Source: Selenomonas sp. oral taxon 126
Lineage (GTDB): Bacteria; Bacillota; Negativicutes; Selenomonadales; Selenomonadaceae
Direction of reading: 5' to 3'
Assembly: GCF_001683335.1 (NCBI RefSeq)
Contig: NZ_CP016201.1
Location: 2,388,487-2,452,486, forward strand
Length of the DNA stretch: 64,000 bases
The position numbers were made by a program, and so were the translations under genes. A model generated the notes under the pieces. It made no database searches. It was given only the letters and a program-made list of their open reading frames with translations, and was not told where the DNA came from. Below are positions 39,500 to 49,188 of the stretch, one piece after another. The first letter of the stretch is position 1. Each line of letters starts with the position of its first letter.

Positions 39500-40726
39500 G
39501 CCTTCGGGGAAGAACTCGTTGTGGATGCGGTTGACCGCATCCTTTACGCTGCCACCCTTGATGAGGCAGGAGATACTGATCTCGGACGTGCTGATGATCT
39601 CGATGTTGATGTCGGCACGTGAGAGTGCGCCAAACATGCGCGAGGCTATCCCGGGATTGCCGAGCATACCCGCGCCGACAATGGAAATCTTCGCGACATC
39701 GTTGTCAACGACGACAGCAGACGCACTGATCTCTGACGAGATGCCCTCGACGACCTGCCGCGCCTCCTCTGCGTCAATCGTAGCGACGGTGAAGACCATA
39801 TCCGTCATATTCGACTCTGCGCTGCGGATGCTCTGTACGATCATATCCACGTCGATGTTTGCCGCAGCGAGGGCAGAGAAAATCTTGTGCGCAACACCGG
39901 GGACATTGGAGACACCGAGGACGGTGATCTTGGAGACGTGCTCGTCATGGGTAACGCCGCGAATGATAAAGGACTTTTCTTCCACTGTGTATTCCTCCCT
40001 AATGATGGTTCCCGGTTCTGAGGTAAAGGTCGAGCGGACGTGGATGGGGATGCCGTAGAGCTGTCCCATCTCCACGGAGCGCGGCTGCATGACACCCGCG
40101 CCGAGGCGCGCCATCTCAAGCATCTCGTTGTAGGTAATCTCCCGCATACGGCGCGCGCCCTTTGCAATGCGCGGGTCGGCAGAGTATATGCCGTCGACAT
40201 CCGTGTAGATCTCGCAGGTATCCGCGCCAATCGCACCCGCAATCGCGACCGCCGATGTGTCCGAACCGCCGCGTCCGAGGGTCACGGGATTCCCGTTTTC
40301 ATCCGTTCCCTGAAAGCCCGCAATAACGACAATATTGCCCTTGTCCAGCTCCTCGTGGACGCGCTCCGGATGAAGCCCGAGGATGCGCCCCTTCGTATGC
40401 GCACTGTCGGTTTTCATGCCCGCCATCGCGCCCGTGAGGGAGACAGCAGGCTGCCCCATCGAGCGGAATGCCATCGCAAGGAGGGCGATGGAAACCTGCT
40501 CACCCGTCGTCATGAGCATATCCATCTCGCGTGCGTACTGATAGGGGCTCTCTGCCACTTCTCCCGCGAGCGCAATGAGATCGTCCGTCGTATCGCCCAT
40601 TGCCGATACCACCATGACAATGCGGTCGTCGGGGGCTTTCTCGCTCAGAATCCGCTTTGCTACATTCTTGATCTTTTCAGGCGTCGCTACGGAGCTTCCG
40701 CCAAATTTCTTTACAATTAGTGCCAT
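39497..40726 (-). CDS. lysC: Aspartate kinase
   Basis: The 409-residue aspartokinase catalyses the first step of the lysine/threonine/methionine pathway. It begins MALIVKKFGGSSVATPEKIK, has the catalytic-domain segments GFQGTDENGNPVTLGRGGSD and YTDVDGIYSADPRIAKGARR, and two C-terminal ACT domains (about 265-400; ITVLGVSNVPGVAHKIFSAL and ISIVGAGMLGNPGIASRMFG) for feedback control by amino acids. The stop codon lies in the target duplication of a MITE. No lysine riboswitch is recognised in the 194 bases upstream. Confidence 0.95.
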   Translation of the reverse strand: MALIVKKFGGSSVATPEKIKNVAKRILSEKAPDDRIVMVVSAMGDTTDDLIALAGEVAESPYQYAREMDMLMTTGEQVSIALLAMAFRSMGQPAVSLTGAMAGMKTDSAHTKGRILGLHPERVHEELDKGNIVVIAGFQGTDENGNPVTLGRGGSDTSAVAIAGAIGADTCEIYTDVDGIYSADPRIAKGARRMREITYNEMLEMARLGAGVMQPRSVEMGQLYGIPIHVRSTFTSEPGTIIREEYTVEEKSFIIRGVTHDEHVSKITVLGVSNVPGVAHKIFSALAAANIDVDMIVQSIRSAESNMTDMVFTVATIDAEEARQVVEGISSEISASAVVVDNDVAKISIVGAGMLGNPGIASRMFGALSRADINIEIISTSEISISCLIKGGSVKDAVNRIHNEFFPEG

Positions 40727-40846
40727 ATAATGTCCCCCTATGGTATTGATATGATTCCCATAACGGTGAATGCTGAACGCATTATAGCGTAAAAACAGAG
40801 CACTGTCCAGACAGCAGAAGCCGAATGGGGAGGATACGGAAATAAA

Positions 40847-40889
40847 AATATGACCTTATCTCATGTCATACACGAAATAAGGTCATATT
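40847..40889 (-). terminator. Intrinsic terminator after fba
   Basis: On the minus strand AATATGACCTTAT pairs with ATAAGGTCATATT and is followed by TTTTTATTT. It separates fba from lysC. Confidence 0.8.
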
Positions 40890-40920
40890 GCTTTCACTCC
40901 GTTATGCGAACGAGGCGATC

Positions 40921-41913
40921 TTACTTGTTGAGGAGCGCCTGGATTTCCGGAGCCTTGCCGTCAGAACCGAGCACCTCTTTGATCTTGTGGGTGACGAGCT
41001 CCTTGATGTAGCTGCGGCCATCGGTCAGATACTGACGCGGGTCGAAGTGGGACGGCTCCTTCTTGAAGTGCTCGCGGATGCCTGCCGTCATTGCGAGACG
41101 GAGATCGGAGTCGATGTTGATCTTGCAGACGGAGGACTTTGCCGCGCGGCGCAGCTGATCCTCGGGGATGCCGACTGCATCCGGCATATGTCCGCCGTTC
41201 TCGTTGATGATCTTCACATACTTCGGAATGACGGAGGAAGCACCGTGCAGGACGATGGGGAAGCCCGGAATGCGCTTCTCGATCTCCTCGAGGATGTCGA
41301 AGCGGAGCGGCGGCGGAACGAGGACGCCGTCTGCATTGCGCGTGCACTGCTCCGGCGTGAACTTGAACGCGCCGTGCGAGGTACCGATTGCGATCGCGAG
41401 GGAGTCAACGCCCGTCTTTTCGACGAAGTCCTGTACTTCCTCGGGCTTCGTATAGGACGCGTCCTCTGCGGAGACATTGACATCGTCCTCAATGCCGGCG
41501 AGCTGCCCGAGCTCCGCCTCAACGACGACACCGTGTGCGTGCGCATACTCTGCGACGCGCTTTGCAAGCGCGACGTTCTCATCGTACGGCAGATGAGAGC
41601 CGTCAATCATGACGGAGGTGAAGCCGCCGTCGATGCAGGACTTGCAGATATCGAAGTCTGCGCCGTGGTCGAGGTGCAGAGCAATGGGAATGTCGTTGAT
41701 CTCGAGTGCTGCCTTGACGAGATGGACAAGGTACTCATGGCGTGCATACTTGCGGGCACCTGCGGAGACCTGCAGGATCAGAGGGGACTTGAGCTCTCCC
41801 GCAGCGTCCGTAATGCCCTGAACGATCTCCATGTTGTTGACATTGAAAGCACCGATGGCATAGCCGCCCTCGTAGGCTTTCTTAAACATTTCCTTTGTTC
41901 CGACAAGTGGCAT
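40921..41913 (-). CDS. fba: Class II fructose-bisphosphate aldolase
   Basis: The 330-residue zinc aldolase splits fructose-1,6-bisphosphate in glycolysis and works in reverse in gluconeogenesis. IALHLDHGADFDICKSCIDG gives the catalytic Asp and first zinc His; GTSHGAFKF and IVLHGASSVIP supply further zinc His residues; KINIDSDLRLAMTAGIREHF is the substrate-phosphate region. It has its own promoter and terminator. The start ATG follows AGGGGGTAATC. Confidence 0.95.
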   Translation of the reverse strand: MPLVGTKEMFKKAYEGGYAIGAFNVNNMEIVQGITDAAGELKSPLILQVSAGARKYARHEYLVHLVKAALEINDIPIALHLDHGADFDICKSCIDGGFTSVMIDGSHLPYDENVALAKRVAEYAHAHGVVVEAELGQLAGIEDDVNVSAEDASYTKPEEVQDFVEKTGVDSLAIAIGTSHGAFKFTPEQCTRNADGVLVPPPLRFDILEEIEKRIPGFPIVLHGASSVIPKYVKIINENGGHMPDAVGIPEDQLRRAAKSSVCKINIDSDLRLAMTAGIREHFKKEPSHFDPRQYLTDGRSYIKELVTHKIKEVLGSDGKAPEIQALLNK

Positions 41914-41958
41914 GTGATTACCCCCTATTAAACTTAAAAATATCCCACGAACGATTTC

Positions 41959-41987
41959 ATTATAGCATAGTTTATTTACGGAAGATA
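41959..41987 (-). promoter_or_regulatory. Putative promoter of fba
   Basis: A perfect TATAAT on the minus strand (41959-41964) with only a weak -35 (TATCTT) at 17 bases. It diverges from the smc promoter. Confidence 0.5.
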
Positions 41988-41994
41988 CCGTTTT

Positions 41995-42023
41995 TTGAAA
42001 TTTCCCATCCGTTCTGCTATAAT
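41995..42023 (+). promoter_or_regulatory. Sigma-70 promoter of smc-ftsY
   Basis: TTGAAA and TATAAT are 17 bases apart, 33 bases before the smc start. Confidence 0.7.
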
Positions 42024-42056
42024 GAGTGAACTAATCGGTAAAGGCAGGTGCATTGC

Positions 42057-45000
42057 GTGCAGTTAAAGCGCTTGGAAGCGTACGGATTCAAGTCATTCGC
42101 CGAGCGGATCGTCGTGCAGTTCGACCAGGGGATTACCGCCGTGGTGGGTCCGAATGGCAGCGGCAAAAGCAATATTACGGACGCTGTTCGCTGGGTTCTC
42201 GGCGAGCAGAATATTCGCATGCTGCGCGGACTGCGCTCCGAGGACATCATCTTTGCCGGATCTGCGGCACGCCGAGCCCTCAGTGTGGCGGAGGTTGTCC
42301 TCGTCTTTGATAATACGGACAAGATGCTTCCAATTGACTATGACGAGGTCGTTGTCAAGCGCCGCCTCTATCGAAACGGCGACAGCGAGGTGTATCTCAA
42401 TGATTCGCGCTGCCGCATCAAGGACATCTATCAGCTCTTTGCAGATACGGGCATCGGTCATGACGGCATGAGCATCATCGGTCAGAACCGACTGAACGAC
42501 ATCCTTGACAGCCGCCCAGAGGATCGCCGCGTGTTCTTTGAGGAAACAGCGGGTATTACGAAGTATCGTACGCGCAAGCAGGAGGCGTTGCGCAAGCTGC
42601 GCGAGAACGAGGGCGATCTCGTGCGTCTGAACGATATTATGTATGCCCATGCGGCAGAGCTTGAGCCGCTTGCCGTGCAGTCGGAAAAGACATTGGAGTT
42701 CCGCAGACTCGATGCGGAGCGGCGCCAGTATCAGCTGACGGCACTGGTGCAGCAGCATGAACAGCTTATGCAGGAGCAGACGACACTGGACCAGACGCTG
42801 CGCGTCCATCGTGACGAGGAAGCGCGCGAAATGCATGCCCGCATGGATGCGGAGGAAAAAAAGAATGCCATTGAGGCAGACATTTCCGACATCGACCGAC
42901 GTCTGCAAGCAGAGGAGCAGGTGAGCCGCAGCATTCAGGAGAAACTGGACGCCCTCCGGCAGGAGTCAGCGCTCATCCAAGGGCGGCAGGATCAGGGCAA
43001 AAGACGCGAAGAGGACAACGAGCGTATGCGCGTGTCTGCTTCCACCAAGATCAAGGTGACGGAGCAGGAGATTGTTCAGCTCGAGGCACTTTTGGCGCGC
43101 AAGAAAGCAGAAATCAAGGAGAACGAGGAGAAGCAGGCGGCACTGCGCGCAGAAGCCGAGCAGGTGGAGGCGCATCTTTCCAGCGCGGAGCAGCAGACGG
43201 CGAAGGAGGAGCACGCCCGCCATGCCGTACAGTGCGTATTGGTACGCCTGCGGGAGGAACTTGCCGTTGTGCGGAATGCCGCCGATACGGGGGATGAGAA
43301 CAGGCAGACGCAGGAGGAGGAACGTCTGCGGCGGCAGGCTCTCCTTGCGGCGGCGCAGGAAGAATTTGAACGCAGAACCCGTGAGACAGAGCTTGCTGCT
43401 GAGAAGATGTCGAATTTTTCGCAGGAACGGGATCGTCTGCATGGGGAGATCGAAGCGCTGCGTCACGCCATCGAGCGCGATGATGCACAGCTCAGGCAGT
43501 CCGATGCGGAGATTCTTCGCATACGGCAGAGCCTCGACTTTCAGCGTCGTATACAGGACAGCTATGAGGGCTTCGGGCGTGACGTGCAGACCGTCTTACA
43601 GGCGACGGAGCCTTGGCGTAAGGGCGTTGCGGGAACGGTTGCCGATCTCATCCGCATTCCCGAGCGCTATCTCACGGCAATCGATGTGGCGCTCGGCGGG
43701 AGTGTGCGGAATATCGTCACCGAGGATACGGATACGGCGAAGGCAGCCATTTCCTATTTGAAGCGAAAAAATGGCGGGCGTGTCACTTTCCTGCCGCTGA
43801 CGACGATTACGGTGCGCCGTCCGCGTGAGATCGACCTGCGGCGCTGTCGCGGCGTGATCGGATGGGCAAATACCCTCGTTCAGGCAGATGGAAAATTTCA
43901 AAAGGTTGCCGATCATCTGCTTGCACAGACCCTTGTGATGGAGAATTTGGATGATGCCCTGATTGCGGCGAAGCAGGAGGGCTACCGCCTCCGCATTGTG
44001 ACGCTGACGGGGGAACTCCTGAATCCCGGCGGCTCGCTCACGGGCGGCGGACGAAAAAAACAGGCATCCTCGCTGCTGAATCGTCGGACAGAGATCGAGG
44101 CGCTTGCGGGCAGTTTGCGCGAGCACGAGGACGCGCAGCATCAGCGGCGTGCTTCGTTGGAGCAGCAAAGACAGCGCCTCAAGGAGCGGAGCGAGCAGCA
44201 TGCGGAGAAGCGGGAGACCGTGGATCGTCTGGCGCAGGAACTCATGGAGGAACGCGGAAAATGCGGCGTGTTAAAGGAACGCATTGCAGATCAGGAGAAT
44301 GTGCTGCGTGAAATGGCGCGCGCGGAAGCTGTGCGCGTGGAGCGCGGTGCGCAGCTGGCAGAGAGACGCGCGCGGATCGAGCGTCATATTGCCGTATGCG
44401 GGCGGCATGAGGAACGCTTTTCGCGTGCAATCGCTGCGCTGAATACCCGCTACGGAGAGCTGCGCACGCTGCGCAGTGAGCAGACGGCACGCCTGCATGA
44501 GCTGGATGTTGCCGTGGCTGCGCTGTCCGCCGAGATCGAAACAGGAGAGCGCAATCGCAAATCCCGCGAACTCGAGCGCGCGGAGGCGCAGCGGGCACTG
44601 GATTCCGTCATGGAGCAGGGCGTGAAGCTGTCCGATGAGCTACGGGAGGACAAGCAGCGCCTCTCCGTGCTTGAGAGCGACATCGCACGTCAGGATGCGG
44701 CATTTGAGGAGCATGAAAAGCGCAGAGGAGAGATGAAGGATCAGCGCCTCGCGCATGAGGCGGAGAGCCGCGTTCTCGATACGGCGATCAAGAGCGCCGT
44801 CACGCGTGTGGAAGCTGTCCGCGCGAAGCAGCACGACTGCGACAAGCGCCTGGAGCGCGTTCACCTGCGCTTGGAGGATTGCCGCACGGGTCTCCTCTCT
44901 GATTTCGGGCTGACGCCCGAGGTTGCTGCAAAAGAGGCACAGGAGGTGGAAGCCCCTGTCTTGGAGATGCGTCTGCACGCATTGGAGGAGAGCATTCGGG

Positions 45001-45620
45001 CGCTCGGTACAGTAAACCCGAATGCTGTCGAGGAGTATGCGGAGAAGAAGGAACGTTACGAGGAGGAAGAGGCACAGATTGCCGATCTGAGAGCCGCAAA
45101 GCAGGACATCGAGCAGATTATCCGGAAGATCGATCAGGATATGACGCGCACATTCCGCGAAGCCTTCCGCCAGATTCAGGAGTATTTCAATGAAATCTTT
45201 GTGCGTCTCTTTGGCGGCGGCATTGCGGAATTGCGTCTGACGGACAAAGAGGATATACTAAGCAGTGGCGTTGAGATCCTTGTCACCCTGCCCGATAAGA
45301 AGCGGCAGAACCTCTCCGCGCTCTCGGGCGGTGAGCGCGCACTCACGGTTATCGCCCTGCTCTTCTCCTTCCTGCGCTATCGTCCCTCGCCGTTTTCCAT
45401 CTTGGACGAGATCGACGCGCCGCTCGATGAGGCAAATGTCTCGCGCTTCGGTGAATTCTTGAAGGAGTTTGCAAAGAATACACAGTTCATCGTTGTGACC
45501 CACCGCAAGGGCACGATGCGTGCGGCGGATACGATGTACGGCGTGACAGTTGAGGACGCAGGGGTCTCGAAGGTGCTGTCCATTCGTTTGAAGGATTATG
45601 AAGCGGAGCAGTCCGCATGA
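42057..45620 (+). CDS. smc: Chromosome segregation protein SMC
   Basis: The 1187-residue SMC is the ATPase core of bacterial condensin. The N-terminal head starts MQLKRLEAYGFKSFAERIVV and has Walker A GPNGSGKSN. Long coiled coils flank a hinge (about residues 510-680, with GVAGTVADLIRIPERYLTAI and VRNIVTEDTDTAKAAISYLK). The C-terminal head has LSGGERALTVIALLFSF and Walker B FSILDEIDAPLDEANVSRFG. The GTG at 42057 gives the normal N-terminus and has GGCAGGTG upstream. Its partners ScpA and ScpB are encoded 2.2 kb downstream. ftsY follows 19 bases later. Confidence 0.97.
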   Translation: MQLKRLEAYGFKSFAERIVVQFDQGITAVVGPNGSGKSNITDAVRWVLGEQNIRMLRGLRSEDIIFAGSAARRALSVAEVVLVFDNTDKMLPIDYDEVVVKRRLYRNGDSEVYLNDSRCRIKDIYQLFADTGIGHDGMSIIGQNRLNDILDSRPEDRRVFFEETAGITKYRTRKQEALRKLRENEGDLVRLNDIMYAHAAELEPLAVQSEKTLEFRRLDAERRQYQLTALVQQHEQLMQEQTTLDQTLRVHRDEEAREMHARMDAEEKKNAIEADISDIDRRLQAEEQVSRSIQEKLDALRQESALIQGRQDQGKRREEDNERMRVSASTKIKVTEQEIVQLEALLARKKAEIKENEEKQAALRAEAEQVEAHLSSAEQQTAKEEHARHAVQCVLVRLREELAVVRNAADTGDENRQTQEEERLRRQALLAAAQEEFERRTRETELAAEKMSNFSQERDRLHGEIEALRHAIERDDAQLRQSDAEILRIRQSLDFQRRIQDSYEGFGRDVQTVLQATEPWRKGVAGTVADLIRIPERYLTAIDVALGGSVRNIVTEDTDTAKAAISYLKRKNGGRVTFLPLTTITVRRPREIDLRRCRGVIGWANTLVQADGKFQKVADHLLAQTLVMENLDDALIAAKQEGYRLRIVTLTGELLNPGGSLTGGGRKKQASSLLNRRTEIEALAGSLREHEDAQHQRRASLEQQRQRLKERSEQHAEKRETVDRLAQELMEERGKCGVLKERIADQENVLREMARAEAVRVERGAQLAERRARIERHIAVCGRHEERFSRAIAALNTRYGELRTLRSEQTARLHELDVAVAALSAEIETGERNRKSRELERAEAQRALDSVMEQGVKLSDELREDKQRLSVLESDIARQDAAFEEHEKRRGEMKDQRLAHEAESRVLDTAIKSAVTRVEAVRAKQHDCDKRLERVHLRLEDCRTGLLSDFGLTPEVAAKEAQEVEAPVLEMRLHALEESIRALGTVNPNAVEEYAEKKERYEEEEAQIADLRAAKQDIEQIIRKIDQDMTRTFREAFRQIQEYFNEIFVRLFGGGIAELRLTDKEDILSSGVEILVTLPDKKRQNLSALSGGERALTVIALLFSFLRYRPSPFSILDEIDAPLDEANVSRFGEFLKEFAKNTQFIVVTHRKGTMRAADTMYGVTVEDAGVSKVLSIRLKDYEAEQSA

Positions 45621-45639
45621 AATGCAGAAAGGAGTCAGT

Positions 45640-46575
45640 GTGGGATTCTTTGACCGGCTGAAAAAGAGCCTGACGAAAACACGGGAGAACTTTACACATA
45701 ATATCGAGCGGCTCATTATCGGATACGCCGACATTGATGATGATCTCATAGATGATCTCGAGGAGACGCTGCTGATGGCAGATGTCGGCGTCAAGACGAC
45801 GGAGACCCTTATCGTAGCGGTGCGCAAGGGCATCAAACAGAAGGAGATACGTACGCCCGAGGATCTGATCCCATTTTTGGAAAAGGAAATCGTGCGGATT
45901 CTCGAAGCGGGCGAGAATACATTCCATATGGCGGCGCAGGGACCTACGGTGCTGCTTGTCGTCGGCACGAATGGCGTCGGCAAGACGACGACCATCGGGA
46001 AACTGAGTGCCTACTACCGCAGAAAAGGGAAGTCCGTCCTGCTCGCGGCGGCGGACACCTTCCGCGCAGCTGCAATCGACCAGCTTGAGATCTGGGGCAA
46101 GCGTGCGGACGCACAGGTCATCAAGCACGGCGAGGGCTCCGATCCTGCCGCCGTCGTCTTTGACGCATTGCAGGCGGCGAAGGCGCGCAGCATCGACATT
46201 GTGATTGTCGATACGGCGGGGCGCCTCCAGACAAAGTCCAATCTCATGCAGGAGCTCGAGAAAATTTACCGTGTCATCGGACGCGAGATTTCGGGGGCGC
46301 CGCATGAGACGCTGCTCGTTCTCGACGCAGGTACCGGGCAGAATGCAATCAGCCAGGCGGAGCTCTTTACGCAGGCCGCGCCTGTTTCCGGCGTTGTTCT
46401 CACGAAACTCGACGGAACGGCAAAGGGCGGTGTAACCATCGGCATCAAGTCACAGCTGTCCATTCCGATCAAGTGGATCGGTGTCGGCGAGGGGATGGAT
46501 GATCTGCGCCCCTTCCATGCGGAAGATTTTGTGAGCGCCCTATTCGTCAAGCGTGCGGACGAGGCGGGGGAATGA
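45640..46575 (+). CDS. ftsY: Signal recognition particle receptor FtsY
   Basis: The 311-residue FtsY receives SRP-ribosome complexes at the membrane. It has the N-domain [20 protein letters not shown] and the GTPase G-domain motifs [57 protein letters not shown] and [10 protein letters not shown]. It lacks the long acidic N-terminal extension of E. coli FtsY. GTG at 45640 is chosen because AAGGAG lies five bases upstream. The smc-ftsY order is common in Firmicutes. Confidence 0.95.
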   Translation: MGFFDRLKKSLTKTRENFTHNIERLIIGYADIDDDLIDDLEETLLMADVGVKTTETLIVAVRKGIKQKEIRTPEDLIPFLEKEIVRILEAGENTFHMAAQGPTVLLVVGTNGVGKTTTIGKLSAYYRRKGKSVLLAAADTFRAAAIDQLEIWGKRADAQVIKHGEGSDPAAVVFDALQAAKARSIDIVIVDTAGRLQTKSNLMQELEKIYRVIGREISGAPHETLLVLDAGTGQNAISQAELFTQAAPVSGVVLTKLDGTAKGGVTIGIKSQLSIPIKWIGVGEGMDDLRPFHAEDFVSALFVKRADEAGE

Positions 46576-46608
46576 TGCTGAGTATTGTGGATGAAAGGGG
46601 AATTCCCT

Positions 46609-47154
46609 ATGTATGAGGATCTGGTAGAAACAAAGTGCAGCAGTGAAAATATCTTTGACGGTACATTGCTTCATGTGCGTCGCGATATGGTGCGTCTGCC
46701 GAACGGAAAGGAGTCCGTGCGCGAGTGGATTCACCACCCCGGCGCAGCGGCAGTGCTCCCCGTGCTGCCGAACGGCAATGTGATTTTGGTGCGCCAATTT
46801 CGCTATCCGATTGGAAAGGTGACGCTCGAGGTGCCGGCGGGAAAGCTCGATATGGAGGGCGAAGACCCGCTACACTGTGCGCGGCGTGAGCTGTCGGAAG
46901 AGACCGGATATACGGCGGAGAAGTACGACAAACTGACGACGATTGCAACGACGGTCGGCTTTTCGAATGAGTACATTCATCTCTATCTCGCGCACGGGCT
47001 GTCGGTCGGTGCGCAGCATACCGATGAAGACGAATTTGTCAATGTGGTTCAAATGCCGTTTGCCGATGCTCTTGCAATGGTGAAGACGGGGGAGATCATC
47101 GACTCCAAGACCATCATTTCGCTGATGATGGCAGAAGAGCGCCTGCGGGGATGA
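46609..47154 (+). CDS. NUDIX hydrolase, ADP-ribose pyrophosphatase type
   Basis: The 181-residue protein has the Nudix box in PAGKLDMEGEDPLHCARREL followed by SEETGY, with one residue more than the standard spacing between Gly and the first Glu. The segment VLPVLPNGNVILVRQFRYPI and the C-terminal TEDEDEFVNV-like part match NudF/ADP-ribose pyrophosphatases. AAAGGGG precedes the ATG at 46609. It would hydrolyse ADP-ribose or related sugar nucleotides. Confidence 0.9.
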   Translation: MYEDLVETKCSSENIFDGTLLHVRRDMVRLPNGKESVREWIHHPGAAAVLPVLPNGNVILVRQFRYPIGKVTLEVPAGKLDMEGEDPLHCARRELSEETGYTAEKYDKLTTIATTVGFSNEYIHLYLAHGLSVGAQHTDEDEFVNVVQMPFADALAMVKTGEIIDSKTIISLMMAEERLRG

Positions 47155-47170
47155 CGAATGGGAGAGATAT

Positions 47171-47800
47171 ATGTTCGGATTTAACTTTGAAGAGATGCTG
47201 CTCGGAATCCCGGGGCTCATCATCGCCATGACCTTTCACGAGTATGCGCACGCGCGTGCTGCGGTCTCGCTCGGTGACTTCACGCCGCGTCTGATGGGGC
47301 GTCTGACCCTCGACCCGCGTGCACATATCGATCCAATCGGGCTTATCATGCTCTTTCTCGTGCGCTTTGGTTGGGCGAAGCCTGTGATGGTGAACCCGAG
47401 CAACTTCCGTCAGCCTCGGCGGGATGATATTCTAGTGTCTGTCGCGGGTCCTGCGATGAATCTGCTGCTCGGCTTCATTGCCTTCTACATGATCCTCTTT
47501 ATTCGCTCACATAATATTGACGTTTCTCCCATTACATATGGGATCATTCAGATGATCTTTGTCTACAACGTCAACTTTGCGATCTTCAATATGCTCCCGA
47601 TTCCGCCGCTCGACGGCTCGCATATTGTGCGCAATCTTCTGCCGCCGGATCTCGCCTATCGCTATCAGTCGATCGAGCGCTACAGTCTGCTCATCATGAT
47701 CGTGTTCATCGCAACACCGTTGCTGAGTGTTGTCCTCATGCCGCTCTTTCGTTTGGTATACGGTCTATACAGTGCGGTCGGCAGCCTGCTCCTCTTTTAA
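47171..47800 (+). CDS. Site-2 protease-like (M50) membrane metalloprotease
   Basis: The 209-residue integral membrane protein has the zinc motif HEYAH in the first transmembrane helix (GIPGLIIAMTFHEYAHARAA), the second conserved segment VAGPAMNLLLGFIAFYMILF, and NMLPIPPLDGSHIV with the third metal ligand Asp. It is the short type without PDZ or CBS domains. Its substrate is unknown. It stands 17 bases after the Nudix gene and 8 bases before scpA, an arrangement common in Firmicutes. Confidence 0.9.
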   Translation: MFGFNFEEMLLGIPGLIIAMTFHEYAHARAAVSLGDFTPRLMGRLTLDPRAHIDPIGLIMLFLVRFGWAKPVMVNPSNFRQPRRDDILVSVAGPAMNLLLGFIAFYMILFIRSHNIDVSPITYGIIQMIFVYNVNFAIFNMLPIPPLDGSHIVRNLLPPDLAYRYQSIERYSLLIMIVFIATPLLSVVLMPLFRLVYGLYSAVGSLLLF

Positions 47801-47808
47801 GGAACGCT

Positions 47809-48537
47809 ATGGCGGCAGACTATCTCGTAAAATTGGATGCGTTTGAGGGTCCGATGGATCTCCTCATGCATCTGATTGAAAAGAATAAAATCGATCTCTA
47901 TGATATCCCCATCGCGGATTTGACACGTCAGTATCTCGACCATATCGATACGCTGTATCAATTTGACATTGAATACGCAAGCGAGTTTTTGGTGATGGCA
48001 GCGACTCTCCTGCGGATCAAATCGCGTATGCTACTGCCAAAGGCCGATGCGGCGGAGGAGCAGGAGGAAGATCCGCGCATGGAGCTTGTGGAGCGACTGC
48101 TCGAATACCGTCGTTTCAAGGAGGTCTCGTCCATACTATTCTCTCTGAACGATGCCCAGAGCCCCTATGTAGAGCGTGCACCGATGCCGCTTCCCGCACA
48201 TCGAATGCCCATTACGGGACTTTCGGCAGAGGCGCTTATGCGTTTTTTTTCAGATGTTCGGCGCATTCGTGAAGAACCTGTGATTCCTGCCGTTGTTGTT
48301 TCGGCAGAGGAATATCGTGTGCAGGACAAGATGACGGATATTCTCGAACTTCTTCGGTGCAGGAACGGCAGAATCAAACTGCATGAGGCGTTTCCAACAG
48401 GGACGCGCGAGGAGCTTTTGTCTGCTTTTTTGGCACTTTTGGAACTCGCGAAAATGCAGATGGTCTATATTGCGCAGGAACATCTTTACTATGAAATTGT
48501 GATCTCGGCAAAGGAGGGAAGCCGTGCAGTCTCTTAG
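47809..48537 (+). CDS. scpA: Segregation and condensation protein A
   Basis: The 242-residue kleisin ScpA links the two SMC heads. It starts YLVKLDAFEGPMDLLMHLIE and IDLYDIPIADLTRQYLDHID, the standard N-terminal domain that binds the SMC neck. The C-terminal winged helix follows. It overlaps scpB by 14 bases, so the subunits are coupled. Confidence 0.95.
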   Translation: MAADYLVKLDAFEGPMDLLMHLIEKNKIDLYDIPIADLTRQYLDHIDTLYQFDIEYASEFLVMAATLLRIKSRMLLPKADAAEEQEEDPRMELVERLLEYRRFKEVSSILFSLNDAQSPYVERAPMPLPAHRMPITGLSAEALMRFFSDVRRIREEPVIPAVVVSAEEYRVQDKMTDILELLRCRNGRIKLHEAFPTGTREELLSAFLALLELAKMQMVYIAQEHLYYEIVISAKEGSRAVS

Positions 48538-49183
48538 TCGGGCAGGCATATTGGAAGCCGTTCTCTTCGCTGCCGGCATTCCGCTCTCCGTACCGAAGCT
48601 CGCCGAAATCATCGAGGCGCCCGAGTGGGAAGTACAGGAGACATTGATCGAGCTCGAGCATATTCTCACGGAACGCGGGAGCGGGATCTTTCTGCGCAGA
48701 TCCGCAGGCGGCTATCAGCTCGTGACGCATCCGAACGCCTTTCCGTGGGTGAAGAAACTGTCGGAAAAGGTGCAGCCGACACTTTCTTCCTCGGCGATGG
48801 AGACGCTTTCCATCATTGCGTATAAGCAGCCGATTACAAAGCAGGAAGTGGAGCATATCCGAGGCGTTCGTGCGGAGCGTTCGATCGGTCGCCTGCTCGA
48901 GCTTGAGTTGATCTGTGAGATGGGGCGCAAGCAGGTGATCGGCCGCCCAATTCTCTATGGAACGACGGATTTATTTCTGCGCGCATTTGGTCTCGAGCAG
49001 ATTGCGGATCTTCCTGCACTTCCCGACATGGACGACGTAAAGGATACGCTTGACGACGACCAGCTGCGCCTCTTCGAGGAAATGCGCGCTGCTACGGATG
49101 TGATGGACAATGAGGACAGAAATGACGACGTTGGAGCGCAGGGGACAAATTCCGTTGCGCTTCCCTATGATGCAAAGGATTGA
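48524..49183 (+). CDS. scpB: Segregation and condensation protein B
   Basis: The 219-residue ScpB consists of two winged-helix domains (for example TLSSSAMETLSIIAYKQPIT and VEHIRGVRAERSIGRLLELE) and dimerises to bind ScpA. An acidic tail follows after residue 180. It begins with GTG inside scpA. Its stop overlaps the region of the next start. Confidence 0.95.
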   Translation: MQSLSRAGILEAVLFAAGIPLSVPKLAEIIEAPEWEVQETLIELEHILTERGSGIFLRRSAGGYQLVTHPNAFPWVKKLSEKVQPTLSSSAMETLSIIAYKQPITKQEVEHIRGVRAERSIGRLLELELICEMGRKQVIGRPILYGTTDLFLRAFGLEQIADLPALPDMDDVKDTLDDDQLRLFEEMRAATDVMDNEDRNDDVGAQGTNSVALPYDAKD

Positions 49184-49188
49184 ATTCA

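Noticed and set aside
40727-40920. Lysine riboswitch upstream of lysC
   Set aside because: The 194-base gap contains the fba terminator and no recognisable lysine aptamer elements.
42057-45620. Toxin-like or phage-like coiled-coil protein
   Set aside because: Walker A, hinge and signature motifs together identify it as ordinary SMC.
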